A DNA stretch of 64,000 nucleotides from Paralichthys olivaceus (GCF_024713975.1 NC_091093.1:24804501-24868500); one strand, 5' to 3'; positions 35,539 through 51,600 are shown, numbered from the stretch's first letter. Made by a program: numbers and translations. The notes: generated by a model not told the origin, from the letters alone.

Positions 35539-38500
35539 GACCGTTTCCTTCACTTCCCTGTCGTTTCCCTTCTGTCTGTATTTACTACAATGGGGGGAAA
35601 TAGAATTGGCGCCAATAGAATCTGTTTACAACCATGAGAAGCAGACAGGCTAATGAAGATAGTTATACATTTGGCTTAATTTTGCATTATGTACTAATTG
35701 ACACTGAACTTTTCATGTTTGACTAATTAAATGAAAATTGTTAATTGTAAAACAGCAGAAAGAAGAACGACAACTTGCTCTGTTTTTAAAAGGTTGTTAC
35801 AAACACTTCTTATAATCTTTTTCTTTTTCCGGTTCTTGTTTCAGAATAAGAAATCTAATAAGCTGATAATGAGCATTCAAACATAACATTTCCTTTTCTC
35901 AGGGAAGGGTTGAAATTCCAGAGGAACATATTTTGGACATATTCTTATTTTAACAGCGGCTGAAAAGAGGTGAAGGATGGAGATGTTGTTTTAAAAAGGT
36001 TCCAGGTCGGACTCCAGCCCAGAACATCCAGGCTGAATTTTACATACTTTCACCAGGATGCTCTGAAAGGAAAGAATTTTTATATTTGCAGATAAAAAGT
36101 GGTGCAGTGGTTTAACTCACCCACACACTGGTTCCACTGGTAGTGCTGCAGGTAGCCTTGAGGACAGCTGCACCTGTATCCACCCACCAGATTTTGACAG
36201 CCATGCTGACATCTGTGGTTTCCATCACACTCATCCATATCTGTCAGGGACAAACACACAAAACACGACTGTAACATCCTTTATTCTGTATCAGCTGATT
36301 CTGAGGTTGATGTCAGTCGCTTTCAGACCTTCACAGCTTTGTCCGTTGGGATCTAATGAGAATCCTCGCTGGCAGTCGCAGTTGAAGCTCCCCGGCGTGT
36401 TCTGGCAGGCGCCATTGGAGCCACACAAGCCAGGATCAGATGCACATTCGTTGTTGTCTACGCAGAGAGGAGGAAAAGGTTTTTTCGGATGTTTTATTTA
36501 GTCTGAAGAAGAGGTCGCCTTGGCTGCAACACTGTTTACCCCTGAGACTCCTAAAGTGTTTTGTGGACTCAAACCCTCACCCACCCCTCCATCGGCATAG
36601 TGGTGAGTAGATAAAGAGTGAAATTTCATTTATTGGACAACTATCCCTTTAATAATAAAATCTCTCACCTAACCGCAGACCAGAAGAGTTCTTATCTTAA
36701 CGCTCACTCTTGACTTTGGGAATAATAGTCTGCCAAATATAATCTAAACCCAACATCTACTTGCTTTGCCTGGAAAAGTAGAAAGTGAGCGTTGAGTTAA
36801 TTTTATTTTGTCAGACAAGACGAACAATTTGACAATTGTGTTTGGAATCGGTGCAAATCTGAACCTGATCACGTAGCTTTTTGGTTACTGAGATAAAAGC
36901 AGAGAAAAGATGTAATCTCTAAATGTCAATGGTTGCTTGCCTGATCCTGGATTTTCACAGTTAGTTTAGATTTTTAAAAGACTTTTAATTTGTTCCCAGC
37001 TTCAGATCTCTGTTTGGTGGAACGGACAACATGTGGCGAATAGGTCTCAAAACCATAGAGGTGAGCATCTACTTTCACTAAGCACTTGGTGCTTTAAAGT
37101 AACAATCATTATCAGAAAGTGTGACTGAAAAACAGAAACCTTAAACATCAGCAAACTGGACAAGGACACATTTTTTCTTTGCAGCAGCCGCTAGAAAGAG
37201 CAGATGTACTGGAAAGAATGAGGTTTTATAATCTTTACAATACTCCTGGAAAAGTGTTCAACAGTATTTTTGGACAGCAGTTACTGAGGTTCGTTGTGTT
37301 TTATGTCCAACCCATGTTTCTCCAACCTTTGTCATTGGCCTATCATCCAAACTGAGAGTTCCCTGTCACTGACTTAATGTGAGATCATAAGACCTGCTTT
37401 ATGGTCCAGAAAAAAAAGGCTGCTGGTAGCCACGGCGATCAACTGCAATGTTCCATAACAAAGCATCGCTAAGCTGCCATGACTACAAACCCGTCCGGCC
37501 TAATTAGATCAGTGTGATATCACCCAGAGTCCATTAACTCTGAATGAGAGTCAGTAAAAGTTAGACAAGAGGGAGCTTCAGGGGGCTTTCATGAGCTGGG
37601 CTGGAAGGTACTGTAGAGCCATTTTCAGACATGAACTCCAGAGAATGTCCACACAATTGGGACTAGACTTTCTCAGGAGATTGACACAAGAAGAACGCAG
37701 CAGGAGATTCTCCGGTCAGACGTATTTACAACAAGAATCCTGTGGAGGACGTCCTGCTGTGTTCTCACCAGGCCTCACTCGGACATTATCCTGGAGTTCT
37801 TCCTAGGCAGCTTGCAGGAGAAACTCCAGAGAAAGTCCAGAGCCTCTCACATACAGCCCCAATGGAGAACGTCAGGAGATTATCCCGAGTTCGGTGCATG
37901 TCTGAAAGCAGCTCAAGTTTGCTCAGGTCATGTAGCACATAGATAATTGTATAAGTAGCATTCATGATTACTAAATATTTGACTGTGGAGTGTGTGTATT
38001 TACCGATGCAGGCAGAATGATGCTGGGTGAAGCCAGGGGGACATTTGCATGTAAACCCACCAATGGTGTTAACACATAGAAACTGACAGTTGTGCTGTTT
38101 GGTCGAACACTCGTCCAGATCTGGAATGGAAGAGAAATACAAGGAATGATTTAAAAGACAAGCTACATTTGTGTAGTAGTTTTAAAGTGTGTTTATGATC
38201 CTGTGGTTGGAACTGGGTCAGATCATTGCATGTACTACTGTATGGGGGCTGCTCCGAATCAAATTCCAGTCCTTCTACAGTCACTGACCTAATAATGAAC
38301 TGCAAATGAACCAGACACCGGAAACACAGAGGGGTACAGCAGAGGGGGGGAGCTACAGCCACATTAAATAAAGATGAAAAAGAACCTGAAAATTAATGAG
38401 CAAACGTGTTCAGACTCACAAACAAGTCTGATAAACACTAACACACACAGATGCACAGGGTCAGTGGCTCGTACACGTTCATGAACAAACGTAGCGTCTC

Positions 38501-41500
38501 GAACAATGAGCAGAACACTGGCGCAGGTCCCGCCCCTCTCAGCACTACTGTAGCTTTAACTTTGAAGTTAAGTCAAGCGGGAAGAGTGCAAGTGAGCTTG
38601 ACTGAGCCGAGCAGCCACAATATTTAGAAGTTGTGTATTTCATGGGTGTCACCTTTGCAGCTCTTTCCATCCTCCTGCAGGATGTAGCCACGGGGGCAGG
38701 AACAGAGGTAGCCTCCCTCCGTGTTCTTACAGATGAAGTTACAAGGCTTTGGTGCTTGTATGCACTCATCCACATCTAGAATGCAAGGGACAGGGTGAGA
38801 CAGAGAGAGAGAGAGAGTCAGTTTGAGCCTGAAATTCCATAAGGGGAGATGATGAGACAGACAGACTCGGGCTGCATTTTTCAGAGGAGTGTGTGGGCAG
38901 TCCACCCACGTCGTTTCGGATCTTTACTAGACAGCAGGAATGAGAACAGGAGGCAGGCACTGTACGAAAAGAGTCCATAAAGTGTTAAGTGCTGGGGATC
39001 AAATCAAGCCTTACCCACACACTGCGTGCTGCTGATATCAGTGGTGTAGCCAGGTTTGCAGATGCAGTTGTAGGAGCCCAAAGCGTTGATACACTGACCG
39101 TTCTTGCACAAGTTCCCCATGACACGACATTCGTCAATATCTGGACAGAAACAAGAAGAGTCAGCTCCAGATGGATTTATTTCTGTGCATTTATCTGTGC
39201 ATCAGTGTTGTGTCAAATATAAGAGCAAACCAATGCTGTGTAAGTTATTTCATCAGCCAACAGCAACTATGAATAAGTGGTTTCCTGTGCACTAGTTACA
39301 GCTGATAAATTTATGAGGCGTAACAGATGCTCTAGTATTCAGGCAGCACTTCTGGATATTCTCCAATCATTTTACTACACATAGAACATTAACCCAAAAC
39401 TTGTTCAGATTATCCATCACGTTGGACTCTGCTTTATTTATTGTAAATTAAATGTGAGCAGGGACCATTTTGAAAGCACGTCCTGCTGCCCTGTGGGTAT
39501 GACAGATGTCATTAAAATTCAATGCAGAAAAGTTTCTCTGACTGGGATTTTTTTTTTTTCCGAATGACGCAGCCTCAATTAAAAACCTGCTTTTAAAATG
39601 AAATCAGCTTCCAACAGCAAGTGAGTGTGTGGATACCAGGTTGGAGGACATCTAGGGCTCAATCATGTGAAACTACCAATATGTTTGTCTACCTAGTAAC
39701 AATTCTAAAAATCTTTGTGGACTGAGTCCTGCAGCAGATCTTTACTCGGTGAGGCTCAATGACAGCAGGTCACCTTTACAGTTTCAGAAGGAAAGCTGCA
39801 ACCAGCATCACCACAGGCCGAGCACATGGCCACTGCACTAGTTCTAACAGTTTTAGATGTAATATATTTAAAATCCTGTTTGCTCCATGAATGACAAAAC
39901 CTTTTATCCAACAAGTTGCTGTGGATTTTTGATTTTTTCACAGTTATGTTTAATTTAACACCTCTGCCATCAGTGGTGTATCCAGGTCCCAGAGGACACA
40001 TCCTCTTGTACTGGGTGGTCCCGGGCAGCGGGCACAGCTCACAGTTGGTGCCCCAGCCTCTGCCTCCATCACAGCAACACTCTGACTTGGTCACCATGTT
40101 CCTGTTGCTCGACGTCATCTGACACAGAGTGGTCAGGACCTCAGTGAAGCAGAAGCCTTCACGGTTATCTGGAGGGTGGGAGGGACACAGAGAGACACGA
40201 GTGTGACCATGAGACAAACTGACAAAAAGAAAGCAAAGCAAAACACCCAGACAGGACCTGGCCTCAGAAACCCAGACGTAAAAAGATTACCCACACCGCT
40301 CTATCACTGTTGTCTGTGAGGAGTGAGATAGCTATAGAACCGCAGACGCTTTTCTCACTGAGTTCAGCACATCATGTCTACCCAGTATATTTAGCATAGG
40401 GCCTTTGAGAGGATTTCCTTGCTCCTATCTTAACAGTAACAGACACATGGTTTTTAACAAGACTGTCATGGAATGGTTAAATTCCCACTGAGATTAAAAT
40501 GACTGCTTCACCCAGTAAAACAAGACTCAACTGCAAAAAACATTTTAATAAATGTGTCTAAGAAAAACATATTTCTGGATACGTTAAACTCTTAGGGCTA
40601 TTCAATTATTAAATTACTAAATAATATGGGAGATTGAATGAGAGGATATTTTTGATGTGTCCCAAGTACAGTGACTGCACAACAATTGTGTGTTATATAT
40701 AATAATTTATTTTGGGCACCTAATTTGTATGTATCTTTATTGTCACTCTACAAGCACAATACATATATAAAGTAAAATAATGGAATTACCAGTGAAAGCT
40801 TAGACTAAGCTTAAGATTAAATAATATATATATATGCATAAACAAGGAATTCAAAATATAGAGATGATAAACAAGTACTGAGAAATCCTTTAATCAAGTG
40901 TCGATATCGAGTTGCACAGATAAAATTGAATAAATATTGCACTTGGGAGTGGTGGATAGTTGAGATGCCACTATATGAGGAGTTTAACTTTAAGATCATG
41001 TTTCCTAACTGGAATATGTCACATTAAAAAAGCAATGAACTCAACAGAGAAGAAAAACATACTGTGAGACCAAGATACATTGATAATCACATATTATACG
41101 CACCGATACATTCAGTCTGTGTGGGGTTCGCGACGAAACCTTGGTCACATCTGCAGCGGTAGCTTCCCACTGTGTTCTCACAGCGGCCGTTCTTACAGGT
41201 GCCTGGTTTGGCTGTACACTCGTTCAGATCTAACACACACAGTGTAAAGATAAAAATGAAATATTTGTTACACAGGATTATATAAAGTTAAAGTGGAAGT
41301 TTAACCAGGTGCAATATATCTGATGGCCCTTGATCGAGTGTTTGCAAACACCTCCGTACACATCTTTGTTTTATTTAGTTATATTCAAATCATTTGACAA
41401 ATCTGTTCGATTATTTGCGCTCTGATAGTTACCCAAGCAAATCATCCTTTTAATTGTGTTTCCTGTATTTTAACCAACAGTTCCCAAGTAAATATCCCCC

Positions 41501-44500
41501 ACTATGGGGTTTTATTGCTTTTGTGCACATATTCAGAGCTTACCATCTGATTTTCATGGCAATAATTAGAGAGATTCACTGCTTCACCACAATTATCTTA
41601 TTGTGAGTTTCACAAAGTCTCTAATGACTCAAGACCATTGTGTTAACAACTCCTACAACTGGAGAAAATCCAGAATACACTCTGAGCTGTGTGCACACAA
41701 AAAGCAGATTAATATCAAATTAGATTTATTTTTATGCAGAGTTAAGCCAAGATTTGAACCAGAGTAATGGTGTATGATGTCATACATAGTGACAAAATAA
41801 TAATCTTACCCATGCAACCCTCTCCGTTGGGCTGGCGTGTGAATCCAGGTGAACAGATGCACATGTATGTACCTATTAGATTCTTGCAGGTCATGCCCCT
41901 GCTGGCACAGTCATCTATACCATCCTCACACTCATTCTGATCTGGAAAAAAAACAGAATACAAAGAGTAAGAGGAAGTGTGGAGAAATCAGTGTGTACGC
42001 AGAGCAGTGATTTAACGCAGGCACTCGTACACGCAGCCGTTTTAATCTAACCACTCAATCCAATGCTGAGTGCTAACAGGCATGTAGTGGGAGAGTTGGT
42101 GGTCTGTTTGGAGATCTAATGTAAACAGTGACGCTATAGACATTGACGAGTTCCTCCTGTCTCAGAGCTTCCCTCCAAATACATCCGTTGCTATGGTGCG
42201 CGAGCTATCTGCAAGCGCGGAGGTGTAAATAGCGAGTTTCCAAAGAGACAGAGAACCCTTGAGGATTTTACAGAGATAGTGCGTTGTGTAACTTTGTGCA
42301 TGGGACTGGCACATCTCCATTAAACTGACAATGACTACGAAAGCTGAGAGTGAGTATAAGTGAGTCATTTATATGTCGCACCTTTACACATCCTCCTGTC
42401 CTCGCGCAGAACGTAGCCAGTGGGACATTTGCACTCATATGAGCCAACCACGTTAACACAGCGGAAGGCGCACAGCAGAGGGTTCTGGGCACACTCATTG
42501 ATGTCTGGAACACAAGGTGACAAGTTACAGTCATACCACAGACGTACAAAGACTGCATGATGCACGTGACAGCGCACACATGGTGTCACATACCTTCACA
42601 GGTCATCATTGGCCCAGGCTCAAAGCCGTCATCACACGCACATTCGAACCCACCGATCACATTGGTGCATGTGCCGTTGCGGCAAGGATTGCCGATTTTA
42701 CACTCATCAGTGTCTGTGTTGACGACGGTTAGGAAAACCTCATTAATCATCTTAGTGCTGGATTCATATTTACCAAGTGAATAAAAATGTGTGGGAGAGT
42801 AAGAGAGACAACGAGAGGAGGAAGATGAGGAAGAGGAGACACTGACTGTGAACTGACCTTCACATCTGACTCCACTATTGTCCAGGTGGTATCCCAATGG
42901 ACACTCACAGCGGAAAGAGCCGTCTGTGTTGATGCACTGGCCATTGACACAAGGGTCGTTGACACATTCATCAATATCTACAATGAGAAAAAGTTGATAA
43001 CAAGGAAATTACACTCCAGAACTGTAACAGAGACACAGAACAGTGAAGGTTCAGTGATGAGACTCGTACCCTTTGGGTGGTCGTCTGTCCCCTGTTGATA
43101 TCCCTCGTTTGGACAGAGAAGACGATACCCCTCTGGAACCATGAGATGAGAAGAGTCATAAACACCACGAAATAATGTTAATTATTTATTTGTATGCAGT
43201 AAAGTGTTTCCCTGCATATGTCGTGTGTGTGTATATGTGATACGAAGAGTACGCACCCTCTCCTTTGCTCGGGCAGATTTCACAGGGGTCTCCCCAGCCT
43301 TGACCTGGCATTCCAGTGCAGCAGCACGCTGCCTTGGAAGTGTTCTGAGGCTTTGGAGCCAGGCAGCGGCCATTATCAAACTTGGTATAGCAGTAGTTCA
43401 CACGGATATCTAGAGGTTAAAACACACACAGTGAACATGACGAGTCAGAAGACAGAGTGACAGATGGAAGCAGCAGTAACACATCCTGTTATTTTGTTAT
43501 TCCAGCACTTTTACATATTTTAATGAGTTCCATTATTTGTTTTCTTGCTGTAAGTTGAGATGAGATGAAAGACAAGGAAACTGATGCCATTTTATCCACG
43601 TCTACCCATTTAACATGTAGCTACAGCAAGTAGATTAGTGTTTACCTGTTTCTACTGTACATTGACCAAAGTAAAAAGTTTTTGTAGAGATACCAGAGGC
43701 TGGTTGACAATCATTGTTTGACAGTGTCTCTCTCTCTCTGTCTCTAGTTCTCTCTCGCTCTGGTTCCTCCTGGACTGGACAGGCACTTACTTGTAATAAG
43801 AAGCATATGGTCGTGCTCTCCTGCTAGCACTGGCCTTCACTGGATGCAACACAAATAAGCTTTCTGACCACCATAGATCACACATACACACACACGTGCG
43901 GGCACACATACACACACACACACACACAGACACGCACACAAACATACACACACACCTGGCTCAGAGGCCAGGATCACATGCATGGACACCTGGTGGTGCA
44001 GGGAGGATGTCAAAAAGTGTCATGTTACTTTCCTCCATGAAACTGATTTGTCAGCCTTTCCGCAAAAGAGATTTATGGTGCTTTGTGCACAGCTGGTAAC
44101 CAAGTGTGTGTGAGCGTCAGCGTGTCAGCATCAGCACGTGCATATGTCATTCTCATTTTGTAGTTCGTATATGAACTGTATCATTAAAATGTTTAAATAC
44201 TGTACTTTCTAGATGTGGTAACATAAAAGTTCGATGCTATATGATTTCTTTGAATCAGTGGCAGAATCTTATAAAACAGGAAAAATGGCATAAAAAGTCA
44301 AACATGTTATTGGAGAGATAACGTTTGAGATAAATCAGTGCTTCAAATCAGTACAGTGGGGACACAAATCTGATGGTGGAGAGGGTGGTGACAGATATTT
44401 AATGACAAACAGTCTCTGGTTATGACAATGGATATTTGCAAAACCACCATGACATTATAATTTGAACCATATCAATAATTGAGGAGTCCTGGCAGCCGAG

Positions 44501-45573
44501 CTGAGACCCACACAATGTGTTCTTATCACAATATTCTAAGTACGATTCAAACCAGGGACTGATGCACACCACCCCTCTCTGATGCTCCCCGTCTTTCTAT
44601 ATGATCCACATATACAAACTGTTGTCATGGCCAAATGTGACTTTGTCTTTTGTTTTCTTACAAAGTTAATGTTTCATTAATTCGTTCTTTCAGTCATTCA
44701 TTCAGTCGTCACTCCACTTGCATCCTCCATGGATGTGCATGATGCAAACATTAAACTTTAATACAAAAGCAATAAAGACCAATTCCTGGTCAATAAACTT
44801 AAAGGCTTTTGCAGCTACTGTCTCACTTTGGTACGACCGGTAGCTTTAGTGATGTAACTGACTCAATCTGTATGTCAGGTGCTTTCAGCATTAATGCATT
44901 ATTGTCACTTGCTGCCTCAGTGGCGTCTGTTCAACAAAAGCAACAGGACACAAGATTCCCTGACACACTGTGTTATGAGATTGGCTGTGGTTTACTATTC
45001 TTTTGGGAATATTACTTGAGTTGAGTCTAGAGCTCAGATCAATAAAGAATACGATATATAATCTATAATACTGCATTAATAGCCAGTTCATTGCACATAG
45101 CTCTCTTGTATGTCACAATTAACATAACAATTCATAATATCTTCTCTATTTTTGATTATATATGAACAGATTCAATCAAAAATGTAAAAAAATATATAGA
45201 GTAGATCTTTTGTACATGTACATTGTGAGTGTACCCAAAGTTACATATGATTTTCATCACTGTAGTCATAATGATTTTCTTCATTGTCTTCCCTCTATTA
45301 CCATCTCTTACAAAAACAAGTCTTTTCTCAGTGGGACAGGGTCAACTTTGATCTCTTTTATTGCCCATATTGCTCACTCTCCACCCAACTCCTCCTTTTT
45401 ATCCCCCGACCCTCGGTCGAGCCCGTCGGACACTGGGGAGAAATGTGAAATACAAACTGTAGACCACCTCAATGAACTGATGATGTCATCACTTCAGTGT
45501 TTGGAGGGGGAACACCCTAACGGAGGACTCAGTATGCACCCACCCAAGCCAGAAACACACAGATGTACGTAAA

Positions 45574-45658
<85 letters not shown>

Positions 45659-48600
45659 GGAATGGAAAAGTGATTTGTTCAGAGCCACCCTTGGCCTTGT
45701 TGAGGCAGCAGAAGCAGCCTGAACACAGTGTGCTATCATAAAGGAGCAGATAAAGTCGAACACCACTGACTGCTGAACACTCAGACACATCATGCAGATA
45801 CACAAGAATTTAAACTCTGCACTTGATGCACACCCACTCAGTTTGTTATCTCTAACCTTAACCATGATCTTACCTCTTATCTGGACCTCAGAATGATGTT
45901 TTGCCTCATTAAGACCAGGCTTTGGTCCCCATGAGGTCTACTGGTCCTTACAAGGTCAGTGTTTATACTGGAGGAGGTCTTAAAGAGGCAACAAAACCAG
46001 TATACACACACACACACACTCACACTCACACACACAAAATTACCTAAACATCTACGTCCGGAGGCAGAGATCTGGAAGCCTTCAGGACACAAGCAGGTGA
46101 AGCTTCCTTCAGTGTTTGAGCAGGTTCCAAATGTACACATCTCAGGTGACTGGGAGCATTCGTCAATATCTGACACACAAAAAGAGGAACAACATCAGAC
46201 ACCTTCTCAAACTGACACATTTACAAATAAAATCTAAATCCATTTCTAATTTTGTAGCTTCAGAATTCCACCCTGCAGTCCTTCATTCGCATCTCATTTT
46301 TCCTTGAGCTGCTGTCATGGCTGCACGGATGAAGTCATACCTTGACTTCATGGTCTATCCAAATGTGATAAAAGTGAGCGTAATCTCACTAATGGGTGGT
46401 TGGATAAAGGCGTATTATCTGGATCAGCCTCCATGTCACATGTGCGCTCATCACAATGACAAGCTGCTGCTGTTACTGATGCTGAGAACTGAGTGCTGTT
46501 CCCCTCTGCTTCCAGGAACAGAGCACAAAGCAGGAATGTGTTGAAGTCTGCCGAAAATCTCTTCATCAGCCCCACTGTATAAACAACCCAAGTTTTCTGG
46601 CCTGAACCCACTCCCACATACAGACAGGGAGAAGATGGGTGTTCTGTAGGAGCAGGGCAATTGAAGGAAGGAAGAGTCAGAGTGGCAGTTTATTCTCTTC
46701 TCGCACTTCTCAGCAGTCAATCTAAAATTGTATATATATATCATATAATATATATCATATAATATATATTATATGATATATAGGTGAGATTTAATCAAAC
46801 GTGCAGATACTGTTTTCTATTACTCTAGAAATTACTGTTTTTTAATTTTTCATGATACAGAACTCGCCGTCTGTACCTTCACAGGTTTCCTCATGCAGAT
46901 AGTAGCCAGGTGGGCAGATACACCTGTAAGAGCCTTCCAGATTCAGACAAGTTCCTGCACCGCATGTGCCTGGATTCACTGCACACTCATTAATATCTGA
47001 GGGAAAAATGAAAATACAAGGAATGCACCATAAATGATACATATTATAATCACATACACATAAAAAATTCAAAGTGGCGTGTCTGTACCTGCACACAGTC
47101 TGCCGTCTAGAGTCAGCTCGTAGCCGTCATGGCACACGCAGAGGAAGGTGCCCACTGTGTTCACGCACTGGCCGTTCCGACACAAGCCCCTCTGCGTCAT
47201 ACACTCATCGACATCTAGTCAACACAAACACATCATCACCACAACATATCACATAAAGACTGTAGCGGTCTTGGTTTCGCTCTTTTGCAACACATCCACA
47301 GATGAACACACCTATGCAGTCACTGTTGTGTGAGTTCAGGAAGCCGGGGTAGCAGAGACAGTTGTAGGAGCCCACTGTATTCTTACAGGTCCCGTTACCA
47401 CAGGGTTGTCTCTCACACTCGTCCACGTCTGGAACCAGAGAACATCATCACAGTTTAACCTTAGACTTTATTCACATTGCACACTACTCTGAGAAAGACA
47501 AGACCACAAAACAAGAGAGAGCGGATAGGAAGCAGCAAAGCTTACCGACACACATTGACCTGTCCGCCGTCGTTTTAAAGCCGTTGGAGCAGACGCAGCG
47601 ATAGCTACCCAGCGTGTCGATGCACTGACCGGGGTTGCATATACCAGGGTTCTCAATGCATTCATTTCGGTCTGAATAAAGGAGAAAATAGATGTGTGAA
47701 AATCACAGTGAGTCAAAAATAATCATAGAATATAAAGTCCCAATAGTATCAGTTCTTCCAGTAAATCAGTCATTATACTGGCACAAGGCAGTTTCACCTG
47801 TCAATCTGTGATGGCTTAGTTTGGTGTATTTTTATTTCTTCCATTGGTGTATCATATACCAAATATAATCATACCAAAGAAAATGAAAATCCCATGTCAT
47901 GCATACCAAACTCTCTCCAGTTCTATGGGGAAAACAAGAATGGCACTCAGTAGAGCACATACCTCCGCCAAATTTCACACACTCCTCCAAATGTGCTTGA
48001 TTTCTTTCGTCAAGATCCATTAAATATTCTCTGAGAAAGGGACAAAAATTTTGATATATGCCCAATTTCTTGTAATGTAAAAGAAGGTGAAAAGGAAATC
48101 CTTATCCAGGTATGGACCAAAATTTAATGGGTTTTCCTCTGAGCAATACAATCCGTCCAACAAGTTTTGTGTAAATTAAAGTTATTTTTGTTGGTTGTGT
48201 GTCAAACTGTACGACATACCTAAAATTTGGAGCAAACAATGTCTCTCTGTGATACTGTATGAGATCTGATTTTCATTTTACTGATAACAAGAGTCGATGA
48301 TAACTCGTGACTCTAATAACTTCAGAATTTAGATATCTGTTGTTTGCCACAAATAGGACTGTAACTGGTTATTATCTCTGTTGCACGATGACACAATAAC
48401 TGCTCTGTATTTCTCAGACTTGTATGACACCAGAGTAACATCATTATTTAATTTTAGTGAAAACATGTCAAGTGGTAAATACTTCATTCGCATTATGTCT
48501 TCCAGCAAAGCTTATTTTTTTAATAAATGTTTATCACACGATTTAATTCATAATTCTCTCTCAGTACAGTTTCACTTCTCTCTCACTGGAGTCTGACCGT

Positions 48601-51600
48601 GAGAAGGAAGCAAAACAGGATGTTGATTTAACATTTACTTATCAGTGAGGATTCTCCAGACAGACAGCGACATGTTTCAGATATACTGCAGCACATGTTC
48701 AACAGTTCAACAGATGCTTCACATTTTCTCTTCTCTAATAACAAGCCCACCGTGAAGAATTCCCCCTCAGCCCGACTGTAACTGTGCTGCTTCTGTTCCC
48801 TTTGCAATATAAATGTCAAGAAAATCACTTGGATTTTACAGAAGCCACAATGAGCTATTTTTAAGTATTTCATTATTATATTTATCTAAACATTGAAAAT
48901 CATTCAAATTATCAACGGTATGAGGTAAAAAAAACAAAAAAAACAGCTTGTCAAAGATGTCTATGCGTTGTTTTGTGTGCACACTAGCTTTACAACTGCT
49001 AATGTTTTATATTTCACATCTTGACCCAATTATTTGAAGTTATGGAATTAATTTCCAATGTTACGCAGATGATATTCAAATGTATGAGCCTTCAAAGGCT
49101 AATGACGGTTGATGTCTAAAAATAACCTCTCCGTTGATGAGAACATATCAGAAGATAGCAACAGAACAAAATTTAGTTTTTTCTATCCATGGCAGATGCT
49201 GAAATCTTCATTCAAGCCTTTGTTTCATCAATACTACATTATGTAACCTTTTGTTTTCTGGTCTGCCACATACTGGTGCTCTTCAAATGGTACAGAATGC
49301 TGTGGCGAGCATCTTAACTGAATCCAGAAAATGACCACAATAAATCAATTTCAGCTTCCCTTCATTGGCTCCATATCCATGTCAGATCAGACTTTAATGA
49401 CATATAAAACTCTTAATGGGCTTGCCCCCTGATGCCTGTCTGATCTCCTTAAACCTTATATTCTATCCCATGCTTTGCATTCTCAGAATACAGGGCGCTT
49501 GTTTGTCCCAAGAGTTAAAAATGCTGGCTGCAGGCTGCAGTGCCTTTTTCTAATGGGCCCTAAATGGGAAAAGGCATCAGACCGTCTAATGATGAAGCCT
49601 TAAAATCCAAACAACACTTATCATTAAACGTTAACTTGCAGTTAGCAGTTTAATCTGCTTTGTACCTGTCACGATTCTACCACCTGTAGGTTTGTCTTAG
49701 TATCAATCAATCGGTTATAAGCAGTATATATAGTATTGTCCTTGTTGTCCTGCTAATGTAATGAGATTCTTTCTTTCTCTCTCTCCCCCTTTCCCTCTTT
49801 CTGTCTCCCAATCCATCCGATCAAGGCAGAGGGCAGCTCACCCTGAGCATGTTTGTGCTTGATGTTTCTGCTTCTCGAAAGTAAGTATGTTGTTATTATT
49901 GCTAATATTCCTACAAATACATACAATGACACGCTATATGAAAAGTGCACCGAGGTGCAGTATGAATAAATTGACTTGTTATCCGAAGTTAGCATGGTAA
50001 ACTGCAAGTGCCCAGTTGTTTTCTAATACTGCTTTGCACCTTAAGAGGCATTACTGAGTCATTGCAGTGTCCAGTGTTTTGTCTATAGGGCAAGAAGCAA
50101 TGTTAGGTCACTAAGAACAGAAGTGATAGAAACAAAGTAAACCAAGAGTTAAAATTGTTGCTTTCCACTGCTGGAGACAGATCTTGCTGAATAAGGGAAT
50201 TAAGTTGTTGTTGGCTATGTAGTGATAGCAAATACTTATATTTGCACAGTTAAGGAGGCAAATGACAGGAAGATGTAGACAAGTCAGAATCATCCACATG
50301 GATGACTAATCTTTTTGGCTGCTTCCTCTAATCTTTTCTCTAATCCTGCTACATGTCTCCACCAATTCAGTATAATCCCCATTGAATTCACAAGGAATGG
50401 ATGAAACAGCTGCAGGTTGAGTGACATGATGATCTGAGTGCTGCTGTGGCTGATCACCATCACCACAGTCTTACCTAGACATTGTCCAGTGGGAGTGAAA
50501 CGATACCCAGGTTTACACTCGCAGCGGTAGCTTCCTGGCATGTTCAGACAGGCGGCGTTCTGCTGGCACACAGGTCCATTCTGACATTCGTCGATATCTA
50601 ACAACAGGGACAGACGTGTTCAAAGACTTTAACAGGACGTATAAATGTAAAAGAGAGAAACCAGATCAAATGTAAAAAAATAAGAATCTCCTGCATGTAA
50701 TGTTTTGTCAGCACCTTCAATTGAGCGCAAGCCTTACCTTCACAAATCAGCAGCTTGTCATTGTAGATGAAACCAATGGGGCACTCGCACCTGAAGCTGC
50801 CAATCATGTTGATGCAGACTCCATTCTCACAGACTCCTGGGATTTCCCTGCATTCATCGATATCTATCACACGAGGAAGAGACAGCAAGATAAGATATGA
50901 AGATAACATACTTTGCTTTTTCCAAATAAACCTTTTAATGGGGAAATCTTACCAATGACACGTCCAGTGGTGATGTCTATGTAATATCCTGGTCTCTCAC
51001 TGCCGCACAGAATCGCAAAATCGTCTGAGTGGACATAAGACTCAGTTTTTATTTCTTGTACTTTCTTCACATATATGTTCTGGCATAACTGTGCATGAGA
51101 GCTCACCAGTGCTGGGCACAGGACACTGCTCACAGGGTTTATTCCATGCCCGGCCAATGTTGTAGGAGCAGCAGCACATCTTTTTGGTCATGTTGAAGGT
51201 CAGCTCTCCGTCACATGTCCTGTTGTCAGTATAAAAGTTTCTGTAGCAGTAGCTCTTCCTCATGTCTGTGTGTGTTTGTAAGAAAAAACATGAGAAGGTT
51301 AATGCTAGACTGTCTCTGCTTGACGTTTTTACTGAGCAAGCAGCATGCAGACGTACCCATGCAGTTGTTTCCACCGTTGACCTGCATATAGTCCACAGGA
51401 CAGATACAGGTGTAGTTCCCGATGGTGTTATAGCACTGTCCTGGGCCACAGATACCTGGTCGTTCACACTCATTGACATCTGAACAGAGACACAAAGAAA
51501 TGTGATTTCTTCCATCCATCTATCCATTATCTATAGTGCTTATCCTTTGAGGGTTGTGGGGGAGCATGAGCCAATCCTAGCTTACATTGGGCGAGAGGCA

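Noticed and set aside
45489..45803. Cys/Val-repeat ORF
   Set aside because: Translation of the (CA)n microsatellite at 45581-45654.
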